Source: Hyphomicrobiales bacterium (lineage in GTDB: Bacteria > Pseudomonadota > Alphaproteobacteria > Rhizobiales > Beijerinckiaceae). Taken from it: a stretch of DNA of 64,000 nucleotides. The position numbers and the translations under genes were made by a program. The DNA is taken from contig JAGWTA010000001.1 of the NCBI GenBank assembly GCA_028869185.1, positions 186,001-250,000 of the forward strand, written 5' to 3'. The notes under the pieces are model-generated. The model was given only the letters and a program-made list of their open reading frames with translations. It searched no databases and was not told where the DNA came from. Positions 8,127 through 16,821 of this stretch are shown here, piece by piece (position 1 is the stretch's first letter; the number at the start of each line of letters is the position of its first letter).

Positions 8127-10568
8127 GTGGCGCGCAAACCAACGCCGGCGCCGCGCAGCGGGGAGGACAGGCTTTCCCTCTACCGCGCCAAACGCGATTT
8201 CTCCGGCACGCCGGAACCTGCGGGCGCAGCGGCGACGGCCGCGCGTCAATTGATTGTGCAACACCATTTCGCAACGCGCGATCATTATGACCTGCGTCTG
8301 GAAATCGATGGCGTTCTCGCAAGCTGGGCGGTCACGCGCGGACCCTCCGCCAATCCCCGGGACAAGCGTCTTGCGGTGCGCACGGAAGATCACCCGCTCG
8401 ACTACGCCGCCTTCGAGGGCGCAATTCCGAAAGGCCATTACGGCGCCGGCGCCGTGATCTTGTGGGAATCGACGACTTATACGCCCCTCAATGGCGATCC
8501 CGCACAGGCTTTGCGCAACGGCGAAATCAAATTCCTGGCCCATGGCGCACGCATGCGCGGCGCATGGGTTCTTGTTCGCATGAAAACGCAGGAGAAGCGC
8601 GAGAACTGGCTTTTGATCAAGGAGCGCGACGGCTTTGCGGAAGATGACGACGGCCTGACCGCGCGTTTCCCGGGCAGCATCGCGACACAACGCTCGCGCG
8701 TCGAAATCGAAGCCGGCGCCCCGGCGCACAAGAAAAGGCGCGCGGCGAAATCGCAACCGCCGCCCGCGTTCGTCGAGCCGCAGCTCTGCGAAACGGCGCA
8801 GGAGCCGCCCGCAACCTCCGGCTGGCTAACGGAGATGAAATACGACGGATACCGCTTGCAGATTGCGCGCGGCGGCGAGCAAATCGCCATCTACACGCGC
8901 ACAGGCCTCGACTGGACCAAACGGTTCCCCGGTCTTGCAAGCGCCGCGCGCGCCCTGCCTTGCGACAGCGCACTGCTCGACGGCGAGGCGGTCGTGTTCG
9001 ACAGGCGCGGCGTATCGGACTTTCCCGGTCTCGTCGCTGCGCTGGAATCAGGACGCGTCAGCGCTGTCGAATATGTGGCTTTCGATCTTTTGTTCCTCGA
9101 CGGCGCAGATTTGCGCGCCTTGCCTCTGCAGGAACGAAAAGGACGGTTGCAGAAATTGCTTGGCGCGCAGCAGGGCGCGCTGCGTTTTGCAGATAACGTG
9201 ACAGACAATGGCGCGGCGGTTTTTGCAGCGGCGGCCAAAGCGGGCGCTGAAGGCGTCGTTTGCAAGCGCGCCGCATCGGCCTATCGTTCGGGCCGATGGT
9301 CCGACTGGCTCAAGGTCAAAAGCGATTTGCGCGAGGATGTGCTCGCCATCGGCTACATGCCGTCGACAAAGAACGACTTGTTCGCGTCCCTGCTGGCGGC
9401 GGTCGAGCGCGACGGCGAACTTGTCTATGTCGGGCGCATCGGAACAGGGTATGACGCGCAAACGCGCCGCAATCTCTGGGACAAGATGGCGAACGATGCG
9501 GCGCGTGCGCCGCCACAGCTCGCCAACCCGGAACTGACGCCGCCAAAGGCTGTGTTCCTCAAGCAGCCGCTGCGCGTGCAAACGCGCTTTGGCGGCTGGA
9601 CCGGCGATGGACAGATGCGGCAGGCTCGTTTTCTGGGCCTGCGCGAAGACCTGCCGGCCTATGCAACGCCTGCGGCGCGCGCAAAACAAAAAGAGGCCGC
9701 CATGCCAAAAGATGCGCTGATCACACACCGCGAGCGGATCGTCTATACCGCTGATGGTTTCACCAAGGGGGACATCGCCGATTATTACGCCAGCGTGGCG
9801 GACAAAATTCTGCCCTATCTTGCAGACCGTCCTGTCAGCATCGTGCGCGCGCCGGAAAATATCGACAAGGAGACATTCTTTCAGCGCCGTCCCCTGAAAG
9901 GCATGACGCGCGGCGTCACGCCTCTGGGCGAGGGCGAGGACGCCTATTTCGCGCTGGACGGGCGCGAGGGTCTGATGACGGCGGCGCAATTCGGCGCGAT
10001 CGAATTTCACGGCTGGATGAGCCGCGCTGATCGGCCCGGCCATCCCGACCGCATGATCTTCGATCTCGATCCCGACGCCAGCCTGCCGTTCGAGACGGTC
10101 AAGACGGCCGCGCAGGAAATCGCGTCGCATCTGCAGGAGATTGGCCTCGTGACTTTTGCGATGCTGACTGGCGGCAAGGGTGTGCATGTCGTCGCACCGC
10201 TCGATGCTTCCCTGCCGGTCGAGGATGTCGAAATGTTTGCGCATGGATTTGCGCTGGGGCTCGCCCAACAGGCGCCCGAGCGCTTCATCGCCACCATGAG
10301 CAAGACGCGGCGCGAAGGGCGCATTTTCATAGATTGGATGCGCAACAAGAAGATCGCGACAGCCATTCTCCCGTGGTCGCTGCGCGCAAGGCCAGGCGCG
10401 CCCGCCGCAGTCCCCGTTACCTGGAAGGAATTGCAGTCGCTCGGCTCGGGCGCGGCATTCAACATTGAAACAGCGCCGACGCGCGCCGATCCCTGGAAGA
10501 ACTATTTCACGATCAAGCAAACCATTCCGCGCGCCGCGCTCGACTTCATGCGCAAGAGCAAGACGTGA
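8127..10568 (+). CDS. ligD: multifunctional ATP-dependent DNA ligase LigD
   Basis: LigD end-processes and seals DNA breaks held by Ku. In 813 residues the order is 3'-phosphoesterase, ligase, polymerase (PE-LIG-POL), as in Pseudomonas and unlike mycobacteria. The PE domain (about 20-175) keeps the metal site residues: H47, the D and R of HYDLRLE, and the H and Y of EDHPLDYA. The ligase nucleotidyl lysine is K238 in KYDGYR. The POL domain (about 530-810) has the DLDP metal motif. The GTG start directly follows the Ku stop. Its 3' end converges on mrp with nine bases between and no visible terminator. Confidence 0.96.
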   Translation: MARKPTPAPRSGEDRLSLYRAKRDFSGTPEPAGAAATAARQLIVQHHFATRDHYDLRLEIDGVLASWAVTRGPSANPRDKRLAVRTEDHPLDYAAFEGAIPKGHYGAGAVILWESTTYTPLNGDPAQALRNGEIKFLAHGARMRGAWVLVRMKTQEKRENWLLIKERDGFAEDDDGLTARFPGSIATQRSRVEIEAGAPAHKKRRAAKSQPPPAFVEPQLCETAQEPPATSGWLTEMKYDGYRLQIARGGEQIAIYTRTGLDWTKRFPGLASAARALPCDSALLDGEAVVFDRRGVSDFPGLVAALESGRVSAVEYVAFDLLFLDGADLRALPLQERKGRLQKLLGAQQGALRFADNVTDNGAAVFAAAAKAGAEGVVCKRAASAYRSGRWSDWLKVKSDLREDVLAIGYMPSTKNDLFASLLAAVERDGELVYVGRIGTGYDAQTRRNLWDKMANDAARAPPQLANPELTPPKAVFLKQPLRVQTRFGGWTGDGQMRQARFLGLREDLPAYATPAARAKQKEAAMPKDALITHRERIVYTADGFTKGDIADYYASVADKILPYLADRPVSIVRAPENIDKETFFQRRPLKGMTRGVTPLGEGEDAYFALDGREGLMTAAQFGAIEFHGWMSRADRPGHPDRMIFDLDPDASLPFETVKTAAQEIASHLQEIGLVTFAMLTGGKGVHVVAPLDASLPVEDVEMFAHGFALGLAQQAPERFIATMSKTRREGRIFIDWMRNKKIATAILPWSLRARPGAPAAVPVTWKELQSLGSGAAFNIETAPTRADPWKNYFTIKQTIPRAALDFMRKSKT

Positions 10569-10577
10569 ACGGCGCGG

Positions 10578-11672
10578 TCAGTTCATGACGATGCGCGGGG
10601 CAGGGCGCGAACCTTGCGCAAGAAAGGCGCGCACGTCCTGCGCAATCGCCATGTAGGCCTGCGCCTGCGGCGACTTCGGATCGGAGGCGACGATGGGCGC
10701 GCCCGCGTCGGCCGTTTCGCGAATCGCCATATGCAGCGGAATTTCGCCCAGAAACGGCGCGCGGAGTTTTTCGGCTTCGGCGCGCGCGCCGCCATGCGCA
10801 AAAATGTCCGATCGTTCCCCGCAATGCGGGCAGATGAAATAGCTCATGTTCTCGACGATGCCGATCAGCGGCACGTGCACCTGCTCGAACATCGCGACGC
10901 CGCGCCGGGCGTCGATCAGGGCGAGATCCTGCGGCGTGGAAACAATGACGGCGCCGGCGAGCGAGGCGTTCTGCGCCATGGTCAGTTGCGCATCGCCGGT
11001 GCCCGGCGGCATGTCCACGACGAGCACATCGAGTTCGCCCCAGGCGACATCCATCAAAAGCTGTTTCAGCGCCGACATGACCATCGGCCCGCGCCAGACG
11101 ATGGCCTGCCGTTCCTCAACCAGAAAACCGATGGACATGACCTTGACGCCGAATTTCTCGATCGGCAGCAGCTTGCCGTCGGCAGCGGTCTGCGGCTTTT
11201 CCGCAATGCCGAACAGGCGCGGCATCGAAGGGCCGAACACGTCTGCGTCCAGCACGCCGACGCGCAGACCAAGGCCCGCCAGCGCCAGCGCCAGATTGGC
11301 GGAGGTCGTCGATTTTCCGACCCCGCCCTTGCCGGAAGCGACGGCAATGATCCGCGCGACGCCCGGCACGGCCGAGCCAGGTTGCGCGGCCGGGGCGGCA
11401 GCAGCGCGCTGCGGCGCTGCGGCGGCGGGCGCAGCTTCCGATGTCAGCGTCACGAGCGCGGATTGCACGCCGGGCAAAGCGCGAATGGCCTTTTCGACGG
11501 CGGCGCGTGCGGGTTCCGCAGCCGACGCCTGACTTGGTTCGACCGCCAGCGCGAGGAAAACCTTGCCCTCGCGCAACGAAAGCCCGGAAACAGCGTTGGA
11601 CTGGCCGAGCGGGCGGCCATCGGGGCCGGGCAGGCCCTGGATGGCCGCCAAAATCTGTTCTTTTGAGATCAT
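10578..11672 (-). CDS. mrp: iron-sulfur cluster carrier ATPase Mrp/ApbC
   Basis: Mrp-type P-loop ATPases bind a bridging [4Fe-4S] cluster and pass it to apo-proteins in the cytoplasm. The 364-residue product has an N-terminal MIP18/DUF59-like domain (1-80), an Ala/Pro linker, and the MinD-like core with deviant Walker A SGKGGVGKST (113-122) and switch region VVDMPPGTGD. The cluster-binding CPHC pair lies about 280 residues in, in the segment SYFICPHCGE. The ATG at 11672 is at the edge of the intergenic region shared with the urt promoter. The identification is secure. Confidence 0.95.
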   Translation of the reverse strand: MISKEQILAAIQGLPGPDGRPLGQSNAVSGLSLREGKVFLALAVEPSQASAAEPARAAVEKAIRALPGVQSALVTLTSEAAPAAAAPQRAAAAPAAQPGSAVPGVARIIAVASGKGGVGKSTTSANLALALAGLGLRVGVLDADVFGPSMPRLFGIAEKPQTAADGKLLPIEKFGVKVMSIGFLVEERQAIVWRGPMVMSALKQLLMDVAWGELDVLVVDMPPGTGDAQLTMAQNASLAGAVIVSTPQDLALIDARRGVAMFEQVHVPLIGIVENMSYFICPHCGERSDIFAHGGARAEAEKLRAPFLGEIPLHMAIRETADAGAPIVASDPKSPQAQAYMAIAQDVRAFLAQGSRPAPRIVMN

Positions 11673-11740
11673 CCTCGATTTATCGCTTTATTCGCGCGCC
11701 GCGTCCACCGCGTGATGGGCGTTATGCAGTCTGCCTAAAA

Positions 11741-11784
11741 AGCAGGCGGCCTGCTGCGGCAGCGCGCAATTTGGGCGCGCGCTG
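11741..11784. promoter_or_regulatory. two palindromes upstream of the urt promoter (possible activator sites)
   Basis: A 15-base palindrome (AGCAGGC, central G, GCCTGCT at 11741-11755) is followed by an 8-bp inverted repeat (11760-11767 and 11777-11784). They sit about 75-100 bases before the predicted sigma-54 start site, where enhancer-binding proteins such as NtrC usually bind. Neither matches the NtrC consensus closely, so the protein is unassigned. Confidence 0.4.
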
Positions 11785-11817
11785 GACGCCATGACCGCTT
11801 TTTGGCGTCTTCGCGAA

Positions 11818-11834
11818 CTGGCACGGCCATTGCT
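11818..11834 (+). promoter_or_regulatory. sigma-54 (RpoN) promoter of urtABCDE
   Basis: CTGGCACG-GCCA-TTGCT matches the RpoN consensus (TGGCACG, four bases, TTGCW) without mismatch. It has the -24 GG at 11820-11821 and the -12 GC at 11832-11833, exactly ten bases apart. Transcription would start near 11845, leaving a leader of about 60 bases before urtA. This implies nitrogen-limitation control through an enhancer-binding protein, probably NtrC. Confidence 0.85.
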
Positions 11835-11905
11835 TAACCATCCCTGTCCACTTCGGACGCAACCAAAGGCCGCTCCCACCGGCCGCACAAGACAGGGAAA
11901 AGCGT

Positions 11906-13198
11906 ATGTCTCTTACTCGTCGCATCATGCTGCGCGCCGCTGGCGCCGCTTTCGGCGGCGCGCTCGCGCTCTCCGCTTTCGGCGCGAAAGCCGCCGAGGA
12001 CACGATCAAGGTCGGTATTCTCCATTCGCTTTCCGGCACGATGGCGATCAGCGAGACGACGCTGAAAGACGCCATGCTCATGCTGATCGACGAGCAGAAC
12101 AAGAAGGGCGGCCTGCTCGGCAAGAAGCTCGAAGCTGTCGTCGTCGATCCCGCGTCCAACTGGCCGCTGTTCGCCGAAAAGGCGCGCGAACTGATCGCGA
12201 AGGACAAGGTTGCGGCCGTGTTCGGGTGCTGGACATCCGTCTCGCGCAAATCGGTGCTGCCGGTGTTCAAGGAACTGAACAACATTCTCTTCTACCCCGT
12301 GCAATACGAGGGTGAAGAAAGCGAACGCAATGTGTTCTACACGGGCGCGGCGCCGAACCAGCAAGCCATTCCCGCCGTCGATTACCTGATGAAGGAAGAA
12401 AAGGTGCAGCGTTGGGTGCTCGCCGGCACCGACTATGTCTATCCGCGCACGACCAACAAGATCCTCGAAGCCTATCTCAAATCGAAAGGCGTGAAGTCCG
12501 AGGACATCATGATCAACTACACGCCGTTCGGTCACTCCGACTGGCAGACGATCGTCGCCGACATCAAGAAATTCGGCTCGGCCGGCAAGAAGACGGCGGT
12601 CGTTTCGACGATCAACGGCGACGCCAACGTGCCCTTCTACAAGGAGCTGGGCAATCAGGGCGTGAAGGCGACCGACATCCCCGTCGTCGCCTTCTCGGTC
12701 GGCGAGGAAGAACTCGCAGGCATCGACACCAAGCCGCTCGTCGGCCACCTCGCGGCGTGGAACTATTTCATGTCGATCGACACGCCGGCCAACAAGGACT
12801 TCATCGCCAAATGGCAGGCCTTCACCAAAAATCCGAAGCGCGTGACCAACGATCCGATGGAGGCGCACTATATCGGCTTCAACATGTGGGTGCAGGCCGT
12901 TCAGAAAGCCGGCACGACCGATCCTGACAAGGTGATCGACGCGCTTGTCGGCGTGAAGGCGCCCAACCTGACGGGCGGCGTGTCTGAAATGCTGCCGAAC
13001 CACCACATCACGAAGCCGGTGTTCATCGGCGAGATCAAGGACAACGGACAGTTCGACGTTGTGTGGAAGACCGACGGTCTGGTGCCCGGCGACGCCTGGT
13101 CGAAATATCTCGATGGTTCGAAAGACCTGATCGGCGATTGGAAGGACAAGAAATGCGGCGCCTTCAACGTCAAGACTGGCAAGTGCGGCGGCGCATAA
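11906..13198 (+). CDS. urtA: urea ABC transporter, substrate-binding protein UrtA
   Basis: UrtA is the periplasmic receptor that captures urea for the UrtBCDE transporter. The 430-residue product begins with a twin-arginine-like signal sequence (RR near residue 5, hydrophobic stretch to about residue 28, cleavage likely after AKA). The Leu/Ile/Val-type binding fold follows (TIKVGILHSLSGTMA, HSDWQTIVADIKKFG, NGDANVPFYKELGNQG), and a Cys pair lies near the end. It is first in the operon behind the RpoN promoter at 11818. The ATG follows an AGGGAAAA site. A stable hairpin after the stop probably raises its level over the membrane genes. Confidence 0.96.
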   Translation: MSLTRRIMLRAAGAAFGGALALSAFGAKAAEDTIKVGILHSLSGTMAISETTLKDAMLMLIDEQNKKGGLLGKKLEAVVVDPASNWPLFAEKARELIAKDKVAAVFGCWTSVSRKSVLPVFKELNNILFYPVQYEGEESERNVFYTGAAPNQQAIPAVDYLMKEEKVQRWVLAGTDYVYPRTTNKILEAYLKSKGVKSEDIMINYTPFGHSDWQTIVADIKKFGSAGKKTAVVSTINGDANVPFYKELGNQGVKATDIPVVAFSVGEEELAGIDTKPLVGHLAAWNYFMSIDTPANKDFIAKWQAFTKNPKRVTNDPMEAHYIGFNMWVQAVQKAGTTDPDKVIDALVGVKAPNLTGGVSEMLPNHHITKPVFIGEIKDNGQFDVVWKTDGLVPGDAWSKYLDGSKDLIGDWKDKKCGAFNVKTGKCGGA

Positions 13199-13216
13199 GC
13201 GGTTGACGCACGGATC

Positions 13217-13256
13217 GGCGGCGGCTTGCCTCCCGGGCCGCCGCCGGTTCATTTTT
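13217..13256 (+). terminator. partial terminator/processing hairpin between urtA and urtB
   Basis: A perfect 9-bp G+C stem (13217-13225 with 13237-13245, 11-base loop) is followed by a T-rich stretch (TTCATTTTT). Such intercistronic hairpins after binding-protein genes commonly stabilise the first message or attenuate the rest. urtB still lacks any other obvious promoter. Confidence 0.55.
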
Positions 13257-13325
13257 CGTCGCGCAGAGCGCGATCGCTACCATCGCGGTCACAGCAATCG
13301 CGATCACGGAAGTCGAAAGTTCACG

Positions 13326-14924
13326 ATGATATTGCTTCAACGTTTCCTGCTTGTCTGCGCGCTTCTGTTCTCGATCGGCTCACTGGCGCGGGCGGACGAC
13401 TTTGCGGACGCCGTGTCCGGATTTTCCGCCGACAGTTTTTCGGCGACCGAAAAGGCGCTTGATGGCGTCGTGCAATCGAACAATGCGCGCGCCGCTGCAA
13501 TCGTAGAGGCGTTGCAGAAAGAACGGCTGTTCTATGCGCCTGCAACGAAGCAGGTCGTCGTCAAGGACGCATCCGGCGCTGTCTTGGATGCGGCGACCGG
13601 CGCGAAATTGGCTGAAGCGCCGACGGAGCTGAAATCCGTGCGGCTCAACAACCGGCTGCGCCGTGCGGTCGAGGCCGCCTCCGGGCAAATGACGCTGCTG
13701 TCGGCCGATACGCAAAAACGCATTGCCGCAGCGCAGGCGGTTTACAAGGCGCGCGACGTCGCCGCTCTCGCCAATGTCGAGACCGCGTTGAATAAGGAAA
13801 CCGATCCGGTCGCCAAATCGGCGCTGAGCGATGCGCGCGCCGCCATCCTGCTCGCCAAACCGGGCGTGTCCGAAGCCGATCAGCTTTCCGCCGTGACGCA
13901 ACTGCGCGCACGCGGCGATCAGGAAGCGCGCGCAATCCTGTCCAGTCTTCCCGATGCGACGCCCCCCGCGGTCAAGGCGAGCGCGCAAAGCGCTGTCGCT
14001 GCGATCGACTCGCGCCTCGCGTTCTGGAGCAATCTGCAAAACGTATGGTACGGCCTTTCGCTGGGCTCGGTCCTTCTGCTCGCAGCCATCGGTCTGGCGA
14101 TCACATTCGGCGTGATGGGCGTGATCAACATGGCGCATGGCGAAATGGTCATGCTGGGCGCTTACACCACCTTCGTCGTTCAGGAATATGCCCGCGCCAA
14201 AGCGCCGGCCTTGCTCGACTATTCGCTGCTGATCGCCGTTCCGCTCGCATTTTTGGTCGCCGGCGCGGTCGGCGTTCTCATCGAACGCACGATCATTCGG
14301 TTTCTGTATGGCCGCCCGCTCGAAACATTGCTTGCGACATTCGGCGTGTCGCTCATCCTGCAACAGGCCGTACGCACGATTTTCGGCGCGAACAATCGCG
14401 AAGTCAGCGCGCCGCCGTTCATGTCAGGCTCGTTCCACCTCGGCGGCCTTGAAATTACATACGGACGGATGTGGATCGTGCTTTTCGCGCTGGCCGTCTT
14501 CGTAGGGTTGCAAATCCTCTTGCGCTTCACGCCCTTCGGTCTGCGCATGCGCGCGGTCACGCAAAATCGCCGGATGGCCTCGTCGATGGGCGTCGACACA
14601 AACCGTATCGACGCGCTCGCATTCGGCCTTGGTTCGGGCATCGCCGGCATGGCGGGCGTTGCGCTGTCGCAGATCGACAATGTTTCGCCCAACCTCGGCC
14701 AGAGCTACATCATCGATTCGTTCATGGTCGTCGTTTTCGGCGGGGTAGGAAACTTGTGGGGCACGCTGCTCGGCGCGATGACGCTCGGCGTCGCCAACAA
14801 ATTCCTGGAGCCGTTCATCGGCGCGGTTCTGGGTAAGATCGCGCTGCTTGTCTTCATCATTCTCTTCATCCAGAAGCGGCCGCGCGGCCTGTTCGCGCTC
14901 AAAGGCCGCGCGGTGGAAGCCTGA
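13326..14924 (+). CDS. urtB: urea ABC transporter permease UrtB
   Basis: UrtB is one of the two membrane subunits that pass urea across the inner membrane. The 532-residue product has the UrtB-specific layout: a signal peptide (to about residue 22), a periplasmic helical N-terminal domain of about 210 residues, then a LivH-like permease with eight or so membrane segments. Permease motifs include GVMGVINMAHGEMVMLGAY and the EAA-like loop near GSGIAGMAGV. The ATG at 13326 was chosen over an upstream in-frame GTG-type start because the signal peptide begins there. The stop lies four bases before urtC. Confidence 0.95.
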   Translation: MILLQRFLLVCALLFSIGSLARADDFADAVSGFSADSFSATEKALDGVVQSNNARAAAIVEALQKERLFYAPATKQVVVKDASGAVLDAATGAKLAEAPTELKSVRLNNRLRRAVEAASGQMTLLSADTQKRIAAAQAVYKARDVAALANVETALNKETDPVAKSALSDARAAILLAKPGVSEADQLSAVTQLRARGDQEARAILSSLPDATPPAVKASAQSAVAAIDSRLAFWSNLQNVWYGLSLGSVLLLAAIGLAITFGVMGVINMAHGEMVMLGAYTTFVVQEYARAKAPALLDYSLLIAVPLAFLVAGAVGVLIERTIIRFLYGRPLETLLATFGVSLILQQAVRTIFGANNREVSAPPFMSGSFHLGGLEITYGRMWIVLFALAVFVGLQILLRFTPFGLRMRAVTQNRRMASSMGVDTNRIDALAFGLGSGIAGMAGVALSQIDNVSPNLGQSYIIDSFMVVVFGGVGNLWGTLLGAMTLGVANKFLEPFIGAVLGKIALLVFIILFIQKRPRGLFALKGRAVEA

Positions 14925-14928
14925 CATC

Positions 14929-16059
14929 ATGCTGCAAACTCTTCTCGACAAACGCACGCTCATCGCCGTTCTGCTCTGTGCAGTCGCAGCGGTTGCCGTG
15001 CCGATCCTTTCGCTCGTCGTTCCGCCGTCCTCGCCGCTTCACATGCCGCCCTATGTTGTGGCGTTGATCGGCAAATATCTTTGCTATGCCATTCTCGCGG
15101 TCGCGCTCGATCTGGTCTGGGGTTATTGCGGCATCCTTTCGCTAGGGCACGGCGCCTTTTTCGCGCTCGGCGGCTATGCGATGGGCATGTATCTGATGCG
15201 CCAGATCGGTGCGCGCGGCGTGTATGGCAACCCGCTGCTGCCCGATTTCATGGTGTTCCTCAACTGGAAGGCGCTGCCTGTCGCCTGGTGGGGCTTTCAA
15301 TCCTTTCCCTATGCGGCGTTGATGGCGATGCTCGCGCCTGGCGCGCTCGCCTTCGCGTTCGGTTGGCTCGCCTTCCGGTCGCGTGTGACCGGCGTCTATC
15401 TCTCCATCATCACGCAGGCGATGACTTACGCGCTGATGCTGGCCTTTTTCCGCAATGACATGGGGTTTGGCGGCAACAACGGTCTCACCGATTTCAAGGA
15501 CATCCTCGGTTTCAACATCCAGTCGGACGCAACGCGCGCAGCGCTTTTTTCCGCCTCCGCAATCGTTCTGATCCTGGCGTTGCTCGTCGGTCGCTTTCTG
15601 GTGACGTCCAAATTCGGAAAGGTGCTCATCGCCATTCGCGATGCGGAATCGCGGGCGCGCTTCCTCGGCTACCGCGTGGAATATTACAAGCTCGCCGTAT
15701 TCACCGTCTCTGCGATGCTCGCGGGCGTCGCCGGCGCGCTTTATGTCCCGCAAGTCGGCATCATCAATCCCGGCGAATTCGCGCCGGCCAATTCGATCGA
15801 GGCGGTGATCTGGGTTGCGGTCGGCGGACGCGGCACGCTCGTTGGCGCAGCGCTCGGCGCCGTCCTCGTCAATTTCGGAAAAACCGTCTTCACGGGCGCC
15901 TTGCCCGAATATTGGCTGTTTGCGCTTGGCCTGCTGTTCGTCCTGGTCACGCTGTTTCTGCCCAAGGGAATTCTCGGCGCGCTCGACAGCCTGAAACGCA
16001 AGCCTGCGCCGCCCATCGAACCGGCCGACGCCGATGTCGCGCCAAAAATTGCAGGGTGA
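14929..16059 (+). CDS. urtC: urea ABC transporter permease UrtC
   Basis: This is the second membrane subunit, LivM-like, 376 residues with about ten hydrophobic segments. Typical motifs are DLVWGYCGILSLGHGAFFALGGYAMGMY and the cytoplasmic coupling region around GVAGALYVPQVGIINPGEF. The start ATG at 14929 is set by the four-base spacing from the urtB stop; an upstream in-frame extension overlaps urtB and has no ribosome site. Only five bases separate its stop from urtD. The C-terminal tail is Pro-rich and soluble. Confidence 0.95.
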   Translation: MLQTLLDKRTLIAVLLCAVAAVAVPILSLVVPPSSPLHMPPYVVALIGKYLCYAILAVALDLVWGYCGILSLGHGAFFALGGYAMGMYLMRQIGARGVYGNPLLPDFMVFLNWKALPVAWWGFQSFPYAALMAMLAPGALAFAFGWLAFRSRVTGVYLSIITQAMTYALMLAFFRNDMGFGGNNGLTDFKDILGFNIQSDATRAALFSASAIVLILALLVGRFLVTSKFGKVLIAIRDAESRARFLGYRVEYYKLAVFTVSAMLAGVAGALYVPQVGIINPGEFAPANSIEAVIWVAVGGRGTLVGAALGAVLVNFGKTVFTGALPEYWLFALGLLFVLVTLFLPKGILGALDSLKRKPAPPIEPADADVAPKIAG

Positions 16060-16064
16060 AGCAC

Positions 16065-16820
16065 ATGGAAAATCTCGCTCTCACGCAATCCCTGCTTTAT
16101 CTTGACGGCGTTGCAGTCTCCTTCGACGGATACAAGGCGCTGCGCGGCCTGTCGCTCACGCTTGCGCCCGGGGAAATGCGCGCCATCATCGGCCCCAACG
16201 GCGCCGGCAAGACAACGATGATGGATGTCATCACCGGCAAGACTCGTCCGGACGAGGGCGTCGTGCTTTTCGGCGGCACGGAAGATCTGACGCAGCTCGA
16301 CGAGGCCGCGATCGCGCAGCTTGGCGTCGGACGCAAGTTTCAAAAGCCGACGATGTTCGAAAGCCAGAGCGTCGAGGACAATATCCTGCTTGCGCTGAAA
16401 GCGCCGCGCGAGGCGCGCGCAACCTTGTTCGGCAAGCCGGCGCCCGATACGCGCGAACGCATCGACCGCATTCTCGAGACGATCAAGCTGACCGCCCATC
16501 GCAAGCGCATGGCCGCCGATCTGTCGCATGGTCAGAAGCAATGGCTCGAAATCGGTATGCTGCTCGCGCAAGACCCCAAGCTGTTGCTGGTCGACGAGCC
16601 GGTCGCCGGCATGACAGACGCCGAGACGATGCAAACCGCCGATCTGTTGCGTGAGATCGCCAGGGATCATTCCGTCGTCGTTGTGGAACACGACATGGAT
16701 TTTGTGCGGAAGCTCGGCGTGAAGGTGACGGTGCTGCACGAAGGCGCGGTTCTCGCCGAAGGGCCGCTCGATCAGGTGAGCGCCGATCCGCGCGTCATCG
16801 AAGTTTATCTGGGCCGCTGA
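16065..16820 (+). CDS. urtD: urea ABC transporter ATPase UrtD
   Basis: UrtD energises urea import together with UrtE. The 251-residue product is a LivG-like ATPase with Walker A GPNGAGKTT (43-51), Q-loop around KFQKPTMFE, a signature sequence degenerate from LSGGQ (LSHGQKQ), Walker B LLLVDEP and switch His in VVEHD. The LSHGQ variant is usual in UrtD. The ATG at 16065 lies five bases after the urtC stop. One base separates its stop from urtE. Confidence 0.95.
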   Translation: MENLALTQSLLYLDGVAVSFDGYKALRGLSLTLAPGEMRAIIGPNGAGKTTMMDVITGKTRPDEGVVLFGGTEDLTQLDEAAIAQLGVGRKFQKPTMFESQSVEDNILLALKAPREARATLFGKPAPDTRERIDRILETIKLTAHRKRMAADLSHGQKQWLEIGMLLAQDPKLLLVDEPVAGMTDAETMQTADLLREIARDHSVVVVEHDMDFVRKLGVKVTVLHEGAVLAEGPLDQVSADPRVIEVYLGR

Positions 16821-16821
16821 C

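Noticed and set aside
11841-11898. 8-bp inverted repeat in the urtA leader that could hide the ribosome site
   Set aside because: The predicted sigma-54 start near 11845 falls inside the left arm, so the full stem would not be present in the RNA.
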